Source of the DNA: Antedon mediterranea
Taxonomy: Eukaryota; Echinodermata; Crinoidea; Comatulida; Antedonidae
DNA length: 60,000 bases
Direction of reading: 5' to 3'
Assembly (NCBI RefSeq): GCF_964355755.1
Contig: NC_092677.1
Coordinates: 7,447,001-7,507,000, forward strand
Under the pieces are notes generated by a model. The model was not told where the DNA came from. It searched no databases and saw only the letters and a list, made by a program, of their open reading frames with translations. This document shows, piece after piece, positions 44,744 through 56,630 of the stretch (its first letter is position 1; every line of letters starts with the position of its first letter). The translations under genes and the position numbers were made by a program.

Positions 44744-47700
44744 CGCCCGTATTCTTAAACCGGACTTTAGTCGTAGTTCGAAGTTCGAATTGAAAAAGTC
44801 GTAGTTCGAGCTATTACTTCAAATTCGAATAATAAACGAAGTAGTCGAAGTTTGCAGTTCAACTTAATTAAGTCGAGTTGCACACGTCTGGGTAACAAAG
44901 GCTATACATTGGCCAATGACAAGAGAGTATTTGAGGAGCAGACGAAATTTTGCGCATTGATATCACTTTCCATTTTCTTACAACACTTTTTACGCATCAG
45001 GACTATTAGTCCGGTGGCAGGAGGGGGATATCACCACCCGAAAGGGGACAAATTGCCATCCAACTTTTCTAGACCAGAATTTTCCGTAGATTACGAATAT
45101 GGAAGGTAATCGATCAGGATAAGAAGCGTTTTCGAGATATAAGGGGTCAAAGTTCAAAATTGACCAATATAAAAACATGCTATATCTCTGGAAATTCTGG
45201 ACCTAGTGAGATAATTTTGGTGTCAAATTGTTCACAATGTATATGTTTATATTAGCTCTAACAGAACTTTCTTTGTAAAATTGACAGGAAACTCCATTTT
45301 TAGCAATTTTGACCTTTGACCACTTTTTGCTATATCTAAATAACGGCAGGTCGGAGAGAATTAAAAATAGGAGCAAATTGCTCCCAAGATATACATTTAT
45401 ATTCAGTGTAACAGATGATATTGCTTGAAAATGACCGGAAGTGTGGTTATTAACCTTTGACATAATTGAATAAGGTTTTAAAAACATAAATTAATACATA
45501 TTTGTCGTAAGGAGCCAATTTTGGTATCAAATTGTTCACAATATATATGTTTTTACTTGCCATAATGCAACATTTTTTTTGGGGGTTAATTTTGGGGCAA
45601 ATCCATAAGTGTTCCTTAAGGATCGAGAGTGCACAGGCAGCTTTATTCCATGGGCCGCGCCTGTCTATATGAACTCACAGTGTCACCCCTTATATTTCCA
45701 TTATGGGACTTAATGTCCATCCATCCATGGAGAACGACCGGCCCATAAAATGTTCCTTATGGATGATCGAGGGTGCACAGGGATATTTATTATATCTCTA
45801 TGAACCCACATTTTCACCCCACATACAGTATTTCCAATATAGGGTCGTCTCTTGTAGACCCACATAGAGAACCCCGAAAGGTCAATGAAGGATCGGCCCT
45901 TGGGTTCATTTGGGCAAATCCATAAATGTTATTTATTTAAGATTGAGGGTGAACATTTTAGTTTTATTCCATAGTTCATCTATGAACTATTTACCCCATA
46001 TTAATTTCTAATGCAGGGCCTTATGTAGCACACCACATAGAGATCCCAAAAGGGTCCTTAGAGGGTTCATTCGGGCAAATCCATATGGGTTATTTTAGAA
46101 TCTTTTGTGTACAGGAAACTCTTTCCTGTATGTGCCAAACTATCTGTGGCTATATAAAAATTGTGGTCTGTCTGTGTAGTGAGTTGTGGATTGAGTTTGG
46201 TCACTTGGATCTGCCTATGCCCTATCCTGCATGAATTGGTATTCTCTGGTTCTGATGAATAGTAGTTTATTTTCCAAAAAACGAATATTGTAGCCCTAAT
46301 AAATGCAACTGTATAGTGGCAAATCATTGAAGGTCAGCGTAACATTTTAACCGTCATAATATTAATAATATTAATAATTTTATTATTTATTTTACAGTAT
46401 TATATTAATACATTTAAAATAATGCGCACTAGAAAAAATATAAAAATACCATAACTTCACTGATCAAATAACGTGATTACATTTATGAACATCGATCTCA
46501 TAGTTTGAATAACTTTGCATTATTTAGTATATCACTTGTTCAAATGTTGACCTTTGACCTATGTCAACTTGTGTAATGATAAATGTGCTCTTTTGATTGT
46601 GTATGATTGATAGTATGTCTTAACAGAATGATAAAACATAACATTTTGTCTTAAATGTTACTTTTTATTTGGGTTTATATGCAAATTGTGTGATTGGTCA
46701 ATATTGACATTTGACCTTTAATTGAAAAGTATTTGTTTTATAAGGCGACTGAATAGACACCTATAACCATACAAATGTATTAAAAGACCAAACTGAACTT
46801 CAATAAATTGGTTATAATACATATGTATATAATACATTGTTATAATTTGTCAATTTTGAACTTTGACCCTTATCTCTTCCTATTCGCTTCCTATCCTGAT
46901 CAAAGTCTGATTTGATTAAATACAGTAGGCCTATTATAATTATATTAATCAAAATTATAATGAAATAACATAACTTTACTAATCAAATAATTTGATTACT
47001 TGTAAAACCATCAATATCATAGTTTGGACAACTTTGCATTTATTTTTTAACTAATACGTGTATTAAAATGTTGACCTTTGACCTTATGTCAACTGATGAA
47101 ATTGACCTTATGTCAACTGATGAAATGATGTATTCGCTCTTTTACATTGCGTATGATTGATTAACAGGATGAGAAAACATCCAATTTTTATTAAATATAA
47201 GTTTTTATTTGGTTTTATAGGTACGTTCTATGATTGGTCAATATTGACATTTGACCCTTAATTACAAAGGATTTTTTTTTTCATAAGGTGATTGAATAGA
47301 CACTTATAATCATAAAAATGTAACAAAAGACCAAATTGTGCTTCAATAAATTTGTTATAATACATATACATTGTTGTAATTGGTCAATTTTGAACTTTGA
47401 CCCCTTATATCTCGAAAACGCTTCCTATCCTGATCGATTACCTTCCATATTCGTAATCTACGGAAAATTCTGGTCTAGAAAAGTTGGATGGCAATTTGTC
47501 CCCTTTCGGGTGGTGATTCCCCCCCTCCTGCCACCGGACTAATATACATGAAAAATAATTTTAATCGTTAATTATTAGAACAAGATCAGTATTAATTTAA
47601 CAGTGAAGTACTTTTGATTAACAACAAACCAAATCTTCAAAATATATTTAGGAACCATGGCGTTACGGTAACTTTTATATTTTCTGGGCCCCCAACAAAG

Positions 47701-48155
47701 TATGATCGAGACGAACCACGCACTTCATAGCGTGACAAGAAAGCGCTAGGCCCGCTAAACATTCCATCGCGTGGTGAATTTCCGCATCTGCCATTGTCGC
47801 TATGGCGTGGCGTGTATACAGTTGTAAATAAAGATGATTTTCATTATTATAACATATACCAATGTATATTTAATTAAGCTAATTTCATTCTTCAATATCT
47901 GGCCAATAGGCCTATAACAACTCAATGACTGTTACGTTTTTCATAAACATCGTTTAAAAACAATTTAGTCGACCATTTAGCCTGCCCCCTCCAGGACTAC
48001 TAAAAAAAATCGATCAAAATCCGTCTCGATTTTAGTCGAGGTTGGCCTGAATTAGTCGGCGATTTAGTTGAAGTTCGGTTTATGAATTAAAATGACGTCA
48101 TTTTTTTAAGTTATAGCTCGAACTACGACTAAAGTCCGGTTTAAGAATACGGGCG
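44744..48155 (+). mobile_element. Harbinger-type MITE (CGCCCGTATTC family), copy 4, split by a TIR element
   Basis: TIRs at 44744 and ending 48155, TTA duplication on both sides (44741-44743, 48156-48158). The element is about 875 bp without its 2.5-kb insert, a little shorter than copy 3 because of small internal deletions (for example in TTAAGTCGAGTTG near 44870). Confidence 0.85.
45006..47542. mobile_element. TIR element with TTAGTCCGGTGGCAGG termini, 2.5 kb
   Basis: Inverted ends of about 170 bp (TTAGTCCGGTGGCAGGAGGG to the GACCAATATA region) mirror each other closely. It inserted within ACTATATA of the MITE with a 2-bp AT or TA duplication. The interior holds diverged modules with TGACCTTTGACC (for example 45310, 46548, 47072). 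No transposase frame was found. The modules resemble those in the element at 56631. Confidence 0.8.
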
Positions 48156-48964
48156 TTAATGTAATTAGCATTTTGCAATTTAAATGATTGAAATCCGATT
48201 ACCCGTTCTAAAGTTATGGTTATTTAAAGTGGTAAAAAAATATACGATTTTTTGCCTAAAAATGGTGTTTTTTGCAATTGAAATTGGAAGCATTTTTAAA
48301 AGGTTATAACTTTTACAATAATTAGTTAAAAATTTTGAATTTTGTTAAACCTATAGATATCACAGAGTTGTTCAACTCTATTTTTTTGGAGCCTCAACGA
48401 AACCTATTTTTTAAATTATTGGTCCGCAAAGTGGTAGGAAAGCATTTAGCGCCCATTTTTGCTGGAATTCCCTAAAAAAATGAAAAAACTGCAATTTTTC
48501 AATGATCTACGTAACTTTTGAACTACTGTACTAATTCATTTAATTTTTTTTGTACTTGTTAGAATGTAGTGTATATTTCATTAATAAATATATTTTAGAT
48601 GTGTATATGAAAAAAAAAATTTTTTTTAATGGTGAAATTTAAAATTATAAAAAAAAAAAATGAAAAAGTATGTTAAAAACGGTGTGTACTGTTTCCTTTC
48701 TTTTACACTAATTTTCGGTAAGTATAATTATTAGAATATTTTAATATACTTTATATTTATAATTTCAATCATAAATACTATTATATATAACTTTTGAATA
48801 CGTAAAAAAGGATTTTAGGCCCGTATGATTATGACACCAAATGTAAGCCGGGCTGCTAAGTAAGAATGCTCTTTTAAGGCAAACGCACAATGGGTCAAAA
48901 TAAACTCATTTAAAATAATCAATGTTAATTAAAACAATTAATTTACTACTACTACTACTACAGT
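48156..48964. other. AT-rich non-coding region
   Basis: It follows the MITE copy 4 target duplication and contains many A- and T-runs. It ends in a short ACT trinucleotide run (about 48942-48961), which marks the left break of the LINE fragment. No gene or structured repeat was identified. Confidence 0.5.
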
Positions 48965-49666
48965 AACTGTCATATCGCTAAATTTGCGGATGATACTACC
49001 ATTGTAGGTCTAATCAATGATGACAGTGATGAGTCTAATTATCGCAACCAAGTCAAACGAGTTGTAGACTGGTGTAACGAAAACAATCTGTTCTTGAATG
49101 TATCTAAGACTAAAGAAATGGTTGTTGACTTCCGTAAATCACTTAATGTCAAATATCCAATATTTATTAATGGTATATCAGTTGAGTTTGTAGAAGAATT
49201 TAAATTCTTGGGTATTTATATTTCAAATGATCTGAAGTGGCATATTAACACACGTAACATTATTAGAAAGGCCCAAAGAAGAATCTACTTCCTACGTAGA
49301 CTTAAATCATTTGGTATAAACTCTGAAATAATGTCGTCCTTCTATAAGTCAGTTATAGAGAGTGTAATAACGTATTCTTTAACGGTATGGTTCGGTAGCG
49401 CTACCGAAAATGAAAAGCGTGACCTAAATAGAATAGTCAAGACCGCATCGCGTATAATTGGATCTGCACAACTGCCTTTGGAGAACATATTTTCGGATCG
49501 TCTTCTGAAAAAGGCAGTGGCTATCAAAGATGATCAATTTCATCCGGCCTCTAGTATGTTCCAGTTGATGCGCAGCGGTCGGCGATTTCGTTCTATTAAG
49601 GCCAATAAGGCACGATTTACAAATAGTTTCTTTCCAGGATCTATTAGAGCCTTAAATATGATGTAG
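48965..49666 (+). pseudogene. 5'-truncated non-LTR retrotransposon (CR1/L2/Rex-like) reverse transcriptase C-terminus
   Basis: About 233 codons open to a TAG stop. It starts mid-domain with CHIAKFADDTTIVG, the FADD form of the RT catalytic box. WCNENNLFLNVSKTKEMVVDFR and KFLGIYISNDLKW follow, then a thumb/C-terminal region with RRIYFLRRLK, VIESVITYSLTVWFGS and RIVKTASRIIG. The endonuclease and first RT motifs are missing, as expected after 5' truncation. It would have copied its RNA at a nicked target. The frame is intact, so the insertion is not old. Downstream to about 49800 is a short 3' UTR ending in ATGATACTTAACTTGACTTG. Confidence 0.85.
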
Positions 49667-49800
49667 ACACTTTTTTTGGTAATGTTTTTGTTTTTGAGTT
49701 CGTGTTGTGTCCGTTGGTTATTGTGCTCCGCCAACAGAGCAAACAGAATTTCTGTTTTTCCTAAAACAAATGATAATAAATGATACTTAACTTGACTTGA

Positions 49801-51700
49801 CTAATTGTTTACCTGAATAGTATATAACATTATAAAAATTGTTTTCTTTTCGTATTATTACGTTATTAAATTGAAATACGGAGCTAAAGTTTAGGCCAAG
49901 TCACGGCTTACTCGCGATCAGTAGTCGCTCCCGTTAAAGTATTTCGGTCGCAGTTAATGACTTTCGACCGCCGTATACAGAGTCAAATGTAACGTTGGTA
50001 AATTAGCTTAATAAATTTCTTCGGTACATTTTAACCTAACGCATTTGCATTGTATACTTGCATAATAAATCTTCCGCACATTACATCAATTTTAAGTTGT
50101 TAAATTAATGTGTAAAACCAGATATTCTACGACGGAATAGGACATGTCAATCTCCGACATCGCTGCTGTCACACATCTCGCGTCGAGCCGGTGTAAGATT
50201 TAAATGTGTCCGGTGTTTGAAAGTGTCCACTGGACAATTTTCAGCATTGAATATTGTAATACTAGCTGTTGAAAATGGCTACAACCACCCGGGCAGCTTT
50301 CATCGATAAAAAAGTAGGACCATCGACATCGACATCATAATTAACCCCGTAAAAACTAGGGCACTGGACGTTCACCAACTCCCGTTAGGGTAATTATAAT
50401 TCCTTAGAATACCAACTTGAATCGCAAAATATCAAGTCGATTGAAATAAATATTACTAATATTATATCTGGAGACATATAGTCTAATCAAATTAAATAGT
50501 TTGTTTTTGATTGAGTATATACAACCTGTTGTCAATTAGAAGTAAATCGACAACTTGAAAAATATATAGCCTACCGGTACTGTATTATTATTTCGAGGGA
50601 GGATATCACTAAATCATATAGGCCTAGGGCCTACCTATTTTCGTTCTCTCGAAATATTATTTCATTCGAATTCGAATTACTAATTCGCGAGAGAACGAAC
50701 TAATTTCCCTCGAAATTATTTCGTTCTCTCGATCATTCCTTGTAATATTCATAATACTGTTACTAATTTAATAATATTAACTGATAACAAAAGTGCTTTA
50801 AACAAGTAAGTTCGTCATTGTTAAAGTGAGTTCTTTTTCATTATATTTTTTTTATTTATTTATCTAAAATACATTTGAAAAATATTGTTGATGCATATTA
50901 CCAAAAAATATTTATTTTTTTATATTTTATATGGCAAAATAAACACCTTAATTGCGCATCATAATTATTCGTTCACTCAAGGGTATTTCGGTTTTTTGTT
51001 TTTTTCGAATAATCTCTCCAAAAAAAACGTCTACCTCTCCTAAAGGACCACTTCTCATAATCGACTACCTTCCGTAACGACCACCTTTTGCAAATTACCA
51101 CCTCTATTGAGGTGGTCACTTACGGGAGTTGTATTCGGTAAAAGAAGTGGTCGTCTACGAGCGGTGGTAGTTTATGAAAAGCAGTCCGTTATGAGAGGAG
51201 GTTATACCCCTTCAGGAGGTTGTCCATTGTGAGAAGCGGTCCATTAACAGAGGTAGTCCCTTTTAAATATTAAAGGTGGTCGCTAACAAGGGTGGTTGCT
51301 TACGATCAGAGTGCTAAGTAAAGAGAAATACATTTGCACATGATTTAGACATTTAGGTTTGTAAAATATATAATATTTTATTAGCTGGCAATATTAACTA
51401 CATTAGCTGTGAGGCAATTTTCGTTACTACATTACCTGTTGAGTTGTACATTAGCTAATGTTGATTTTTATTTAATAAATAAGCTGTTGGTGTTTCTACA
51501 TTAGCTAGTTCTAGGTTTTATTACATGGGTGGATTCGACTTTTCTACACTAGCAGTTTTGAACAGGGCCTACTGTATTAGTTTAAAGGGAATGCTACAAG
51601 TTCTATTATTTTTTTTTATTTATCGTTTTGTGTACTAAAGCGGCAGCATAATCGGTATTTATTTTTACCAGATGTCCAGCAAGGGTAATGTCCCAATTGG
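49801..51700. other. Intergenic region with inverted-repeat arm
   Basis: No gene seen. Around 50172-50300 there is a block (GCCGGTGTAAGATT..AAATGTGTCC, then GTGTCCA.TGGACA..TTTTCAGCATTG) that recurs inverted at 53480-53850, so the region up to 53850 may be one large element. At 50640-50730 TTCGTTCTCTCGAAATTATT motifs alternate on both strands. At 51050-51300 degenerate GGTGGTCGTT/AACGACCACC blocks alternate. Confidence 0.5.
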
Positions 51701-51794
51701 TAATGGCCACAATTGTCAGGTCAACCTCAAAACAGCAGCTCTCGGGAGATATTTCACCTTTTAGTCGTGTTAACTGTCATCTGTCTGTCTTACA

Positions 51795-53290
51795 GTAAAG
51801 TGATCTTTAATTGGAAGAGAACCAGTACAATTACTTGTTTTTTGTCACATGATTATAAACTATTTAAACTTCTTGTCTTTACTCATACAAAATAATAAAC
51901 GGTCGCTAATTGGAAGTGCCTTAAAGTAAAGTGATCTTTAATTGGAAGAGGACCAGTACAATTACTTATTTTTTGTTACATGATTATAAACTATTTATGC
52001 TTCTTGTCTTTACTCATACAAAATAATAAAACGGTCGCTAATTGGAAGTGTTTGAATTTAAGTGATCTTTAATTGGAAGAGGACCAGTACAATTACTTGT
52101 TTTTTATCACATGATTATAAACTATTTATTATTCTTGACTGTACTCATACAAAATAATAAAAATGGTCGCTAATTGGAAGTGTTTAAACTAAAGTGTTCT
52201 TTAATTGGAAGAGGACCAGTACAATTACTTGTTTTTTATCACATGATTAAAATCTATTTATTCTTCTTGTTTTTATTCAGATCATACAAAATAATAATAA
52301 CGGTTGCTAATTGGAAGTGTCTTAAAGTAAAGTGATCTATAATTAGAAGAGGACCAGTACAATTAATTGTTTTTTATCACATGATTAAAATCTATTTATT
52401 CTTCTTGTTTTTATTCAGATCATACAAAATAATAATAACGGTTGCTAATTGGAAGTGTCTTAAAGTAAAGTGATCTATAATTAGAAGAGGACCAGTACAA
52501 TTAATTGTTTTTTATCACATGATTAAAATCTATTTATTCTTCTTGTTTTTATTCAGATCATACAAAATAATAATAACGGTTGCTAATTGGGAGTGTCTTA
52601 AAGTAAAGTGATCTATAATTAGAAGAGGACCAGTACAATTAATTGTTTTTTATCACATGATTAAAATCTATTTATTCTTCTTGTTTTTATTTAGATCATA
52701 CAAAATAATAATAACGGTTGCTAATTGGGAGTGTCTTAAAGTAAAGTGATCTATAATTAGAAGAGGACCAGTACAATTAATTGTTTTTTATCACATGATT
52801 AAAATCTATTTATTCTTCTTGTTTTTATTCAGATCATACAAAATAATAATAACGGTTGCTAATTGGGAGTGTCTTAAAGTAAAGTGATCTATAATTAGAA
52901 GAGGACCAGTACAATTAATTGTTTTTTATCACATGATTAAAATCTATTTATTCTTCTTGTTTTTATTCAGATCATACAAAATAATAATAACGGTTGCTAA
53001 TTGGGAGTGTCTTAAAGTAAAGTGATCTATAATTAGAAGAGGACCAGTACAATTAATTGTTTTTTATCACATGATTAAAGACTATTTATTACTCTTGTCT
53101 TTACTCATACAAAATAATAAAAATGGTCGCTAATTGGAAGTGTTTAAACTAAAGTGTTCTTTAATTGGAAGAGGACCAGTATAATTACTTGTTTTTATTA
53201 CATGATTATTATTATATTATTATTTATTCTTCTTGTCTTTATTCATACCAAAATATATAATGGTCGCTAATTGGAGGTGTTTTAAGCCAA
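51795..53290. repeat. Minisatellite, ~138-bp unit, about 11 copies
   Basis: The units contain AGTGATCTATAATTAGAAGAGG, ACCAGTACAATTA and AACGGTTGCTAATTGG. The central copies (about 52180-53060) are nearly identical with a 138-bp period (52321 to 52459), while the outer ones are shorter and more diverged. This pattern is usual for unequal exchange within an array. Confidence 0.9.
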
Positions 53291-53534
53291 GACATTTTTG
53301 AAAAATAAAAACTAGTTTGGCATTATTAACAAATAGTGGTCGTTAAAAAAAGACAAGTGCATGCGCAATCACGATCAAAACCTGAATCTCAAATCTCAAC
53401 TACGGACGGTATTCAATCCAAGGGTCAGACATTATTAAACGCGCCGGACAACATTAAATTGTTGGAAAACGCCCGCGAACCCGTTGAAACATGCAATTGG
53501 ACACTATCCAATGCTGAAAAGTGTCCACCCGGAC

Positions 53535-53789
53535 GCGATTTTTTTTTTCGTACATAAGTTGGGGACCCCATGTGAAAGATAGCCGAACTACTTCCTTAAT
53601 ATAACTAAACCTAACCCTTTAAATAATCTCTCTCTCACTATAAAGTAAAAGAAGTAGCTCATGGGAGTCGAACCCCATATATCGACATGTAAAGTCCATA
53701 GTCTTATCCACTCGACTACACAGACGGCTCGACAGAAATCGTTTGCATTAGCGAATTGTAGTTAACTTATGTACGAAAAGAAATATCGC
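53535..53789. mobile_element. MULE-like MITE, 255 bp, with 9-bp target duplication
   Basis: GCGATTTTTTTTTTCGTACA then TAAGTT at the left and a close complement at the right. CACCCGGAC on both sides (53526-53534, 53790-53798). The left TIR is the same as that of the element at 33340. It has inserted into one arm of the inverted repeat that pairs with 50172-50300. The interior carries a tRNA-like sequence. Confidence 0.8.
53651..53730 (-). tRNA. tRNA-like pseudogene, Val(TAC)-like anticodon
   Basis: Minus strand: an A-box-like TAGTCGAGTGG, an exact B box GGTTCGACTCC, a 4-bp D stem (AGTC/GACT), and an anticodon arm with one mismatch and loop TTTACAT (anticodon TAC). The acceptor stem does not pair. 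It is probably a tRNA relic captured by the MITE and is unlikely to be a functional tRNA gene. Confidence 0.4.
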
Positions 53790-53849
53790 CACCCGGACAC
53801 ATTTGAATGATGGACACATTTCAATCTTACACCGGCCGAAGTCGAGCGA

Positions 53850-54610
53850 GGAAAACTAAAACAACATGCTCAAAATATGGAACGTACCATTCGCTGATAG
53901 GGTGCATTGATGTATTAAACGGAAAACGTCACAACAAACTAGAGCGTACTTTACAGTACAATATTTTACTCACTATAAATATTCACCGGATTATAATGGT
54001 TCAATCTTCGAAATTCTGAACGGGATTTACGCCTCATGCACCATTTTAAAATGTAGTTCGCACAATTACCATGCACAATACGTTTGTAAACTATGTTTTA
54101 TCGATTTCAATGTAGATTTAGCTATAATTTAATACCAAAATCCATAAAATTTTTCCATAAACAGTGATTCAAAATTGTTTTTTTGTCACCAAAATTGATC
54201 TTTCGTTACGAAAAACCTATTTATAGAAGACGATTTAAGCTCATTTAAAGCCTGATAACATACAACAAAAATTAATCCGCTAGCTTCAATGGTAATCGTG
54301 CGATCGTGTTTTGAAAACTGATGGGGATTTTCGGCTCGACGGGATTTTAGAACCGTTTTAAAATCGTATTTTCTCGGCAACTACTTCATTAATTTTAATT
54401 GTAAACACACTTATACATAGATTAAAACAAGTACTTTCAAACATTATACATTTTTAAAGTATTAATTAAGAGTGAACACGATTTATTTACCAAAGTCATA
54501 CTACTTATTCGAATTTTTTTAATATTTCAAAAGTGATACCCCTCTGTACGCTTTCATTGGGATACCTACTTCTATTGACTATGTTTAAATCGATCGAATA
54601 TACAGATTTA
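53850..54610. other. Intergenic region without recognisable genes
   Basis: AT-rich. TTCATTGGGATACCTACTTCTA at about 54557 resembles, in inverse orientation, the sequence near 44660-44690 beside the phosphatase gene, so a dispersed repeat is likely. Confidence 0.4.
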
Positions 54611-55490
54611 GACTTGCCCCAAGTCTGTATTTTCTTTTTTATTTATTTGTTTTTATTGCGACCGCGATTTTTGTCTGAAAATACAGACTTGTGAAACGCG
54701 TATAGAAATAGATTTGTAGACCGCAAACATCCGATAAGAATGACGTAGGTGATCATACCGTATTTGGCTATATGGGGCGGGCGGTATGTAGATATGGATT
54801 TCGAATCAACCAATGATCATCTTGTTTCAAAATGAAAAAGATCGAGTACGTACAGTGCTGAATGTACGGTCGAGACTGTTGATAAAATCGTGTTGCCAAG
54901 TTGTTTTTTTATTAATTGTTTAGTCATTGGCCTAGGCCTATTTCGTAGGTCCTACTCAACTCGCACGTATGACCTGCCAAATAAAACGTCAATAAAGTAG
55001 GCAGTACAACGTGTATGTTAACTATATAGGTGCCCTGACGGATGACAATTAATACTTATCATCCGTCAGGGCACTACCAGTTATAGACTTGCTCCAAGTC
55101 TGTATTGTCTTTTTTTTTTATTTATTTGTTTTTATTTCGACCGCGATTTTTGTCTGAAAATACAGACTTGTGAAACACGTATAGAAATCGATTTGCAGAC
55201 CGCAAGCATCCGATAAGAGTGACGTAGGTTACGATACCGTATTTGGCTATATGGGGCGGGCGGTATGTAAATATGGATTTCGAATCAACCAATGATCATT
55301 TTGTTTCAAAATAAAAAAGATCGAGTACTATACGAACAGTGCTGAATGTACGATCGAGACTGTTGAAATATAAAATCGTGTTGCCAAGTTGTTTTGTTTA
55401 TTAATTGTTTAGTCCTTGGCCTAGGCCTCCTTCGTAGGTCCTACTCAACTCGCACGTATGACCTGCCGAATAAAACGCCAATAAGGTAGG
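54611..55490. repeat. Direct duplication, 475-bp period, with a hairpin unit at the junction
   Basis: About 405 bp starting GACTTGCCCCAAGTCTG at 54611 recur at 55086 with a few per cent differences. Each copy itself begins with a small palindrome, GACTTG..CCAAGTC. One unit of the GTGCCCTGACGG hairpin family (stem 55030-55074) lies exactly between the copies. Confidence 0.85.
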
Positions 55491-56095
55491 CCTACATACC
55501 ACCACCGACCGGCACACAACAGGGCTACACCACCACACAGAACAGGACAGGGTCTGGGTGGGAATTAAATCAAAATATCTCCGCGTAATAAATGATCCAT
55601 TCAATCAATGTTTGATTTGCGGAGAAGCTAACCTATCATATCAAGACGAGTTTTCATGTTCTTGGGAAAAATCCCATCAAATAATTACCAGACTACTAGG
55701 GATAAAATCATTTCTAGCCTTCAGAAACTTTCATCAATGTACCCATGGAGGTACCTCCATGATGTACCCAAGTACATATTGTCTAAACGTAAATAGCGCA
55801 TGCGCATCATCTTAGATGTTGAGTCTTTGAAATTCTGAAATATGAATATTAAAATAGTGTACGAGTGAGTAGCCAATCGCATGCAGCTGAAACTAGTCAA
55901 CCGGATAATCGTATGCACCAAGAATTCTTGGTGTCAAACCACGTGACTTGTGCGTGTTTCCCCAGACGGAGTATCCAAAATCAAGTAGTAAACGTATGAA
56001 ACGCCATATGTGCCAAAATATTTATCTTTTTACTAATATTAAGACAAAACTCCGTCTGGAACCCAGACTATACCAGTTACACAGAGTGAATTAAC
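55491..56095. other. Intergenic region before the hairpin array
   Basis: No gene is supported. It has an 18-bp perfect palindrome CATGGAGGTACCTCCATG at about 55743 and a spaced inverted pair CCAGACGGAGT/ACTCCGTCTGG (about 55964 and 56051). Confidence 0.5.
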
Positions 56096-56630
56096 AACGT
56101 GTATGTTAACTATATAGGTGCCCTGACGGATGACAATTAATACTATCATCCGTCAGGGCACTACCAGATTCATAGTGAATTAACAACGTGTATGTTAACT
56201 ATTTAGGTGCCCTGACGGATGACAATTAATACTTAGCATCCGTCAGGGCACTACGTTACACAGTGAATTAACAACGTGTATGTTAACTATATAGGTGCCC
56301 TGACGGATGACAATTAATACCTATCATCCGTCAGGGCACTACCAGTTACACAGAGTGAATTAATAACGTGTATGTTAACTATATAGGTGCCCTGACGGAT
56401 GACAATTAATCCTTATCATCATCCGTCAGGGCACTACCAGTTAGGCCTACACAGTGAATTAACAACATGATATGTTAACTTTATAGGTGCCCTGACGGAT
56501 GACAATTAATACTTATCATCTGTTAGGGCACTACGTTACACAGTGAATTAACAACGTGTATGTTAACTATATAGGTGCCCTGACGGATGACAATTAATAC
56601 TTATCATCCGTCAGGGCACTACGTTACACA
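56096..56630. repeat. Tandem array of perfect hairpins, six units
   Basis: A unit of about 85-100 bp: GTGAATTAACAACGTGTATG, TTAACTATATAG, then a 16-bp stem GTGCCCTGACGGATGA / TCATCCGTCAGGGCAC around a 13-base AT-rich loop. The stems stay complementary while the spacers vary in length. The array resumes at 59601. Confidence 0.92.

Noticed and set aside
51795-53290. CRISPR-like regular repeat array
   Set aside because: Units are contiguous 138-bp repeats without unique spacers, in a eukaryotic context.
53651-53730. Functional tRNA-Val gene
   Set aside because: Acceptor stem unpaired and T-arm irregular; kept only as tRNA-like.
55558-55815. 85-codon frame with CLICGEANLSYQDEFSC
   Set aside because: Cys spacing looked zinc-finger-like at first, but only two or three Cys are present and no domain is recognisable.
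56096-56630. Hairpin array as a CRISPR or integron attC array
   Set aside because: Spacers between hairpins are themselves conserved repeats and no associated genes occur; the context is an animal genome.
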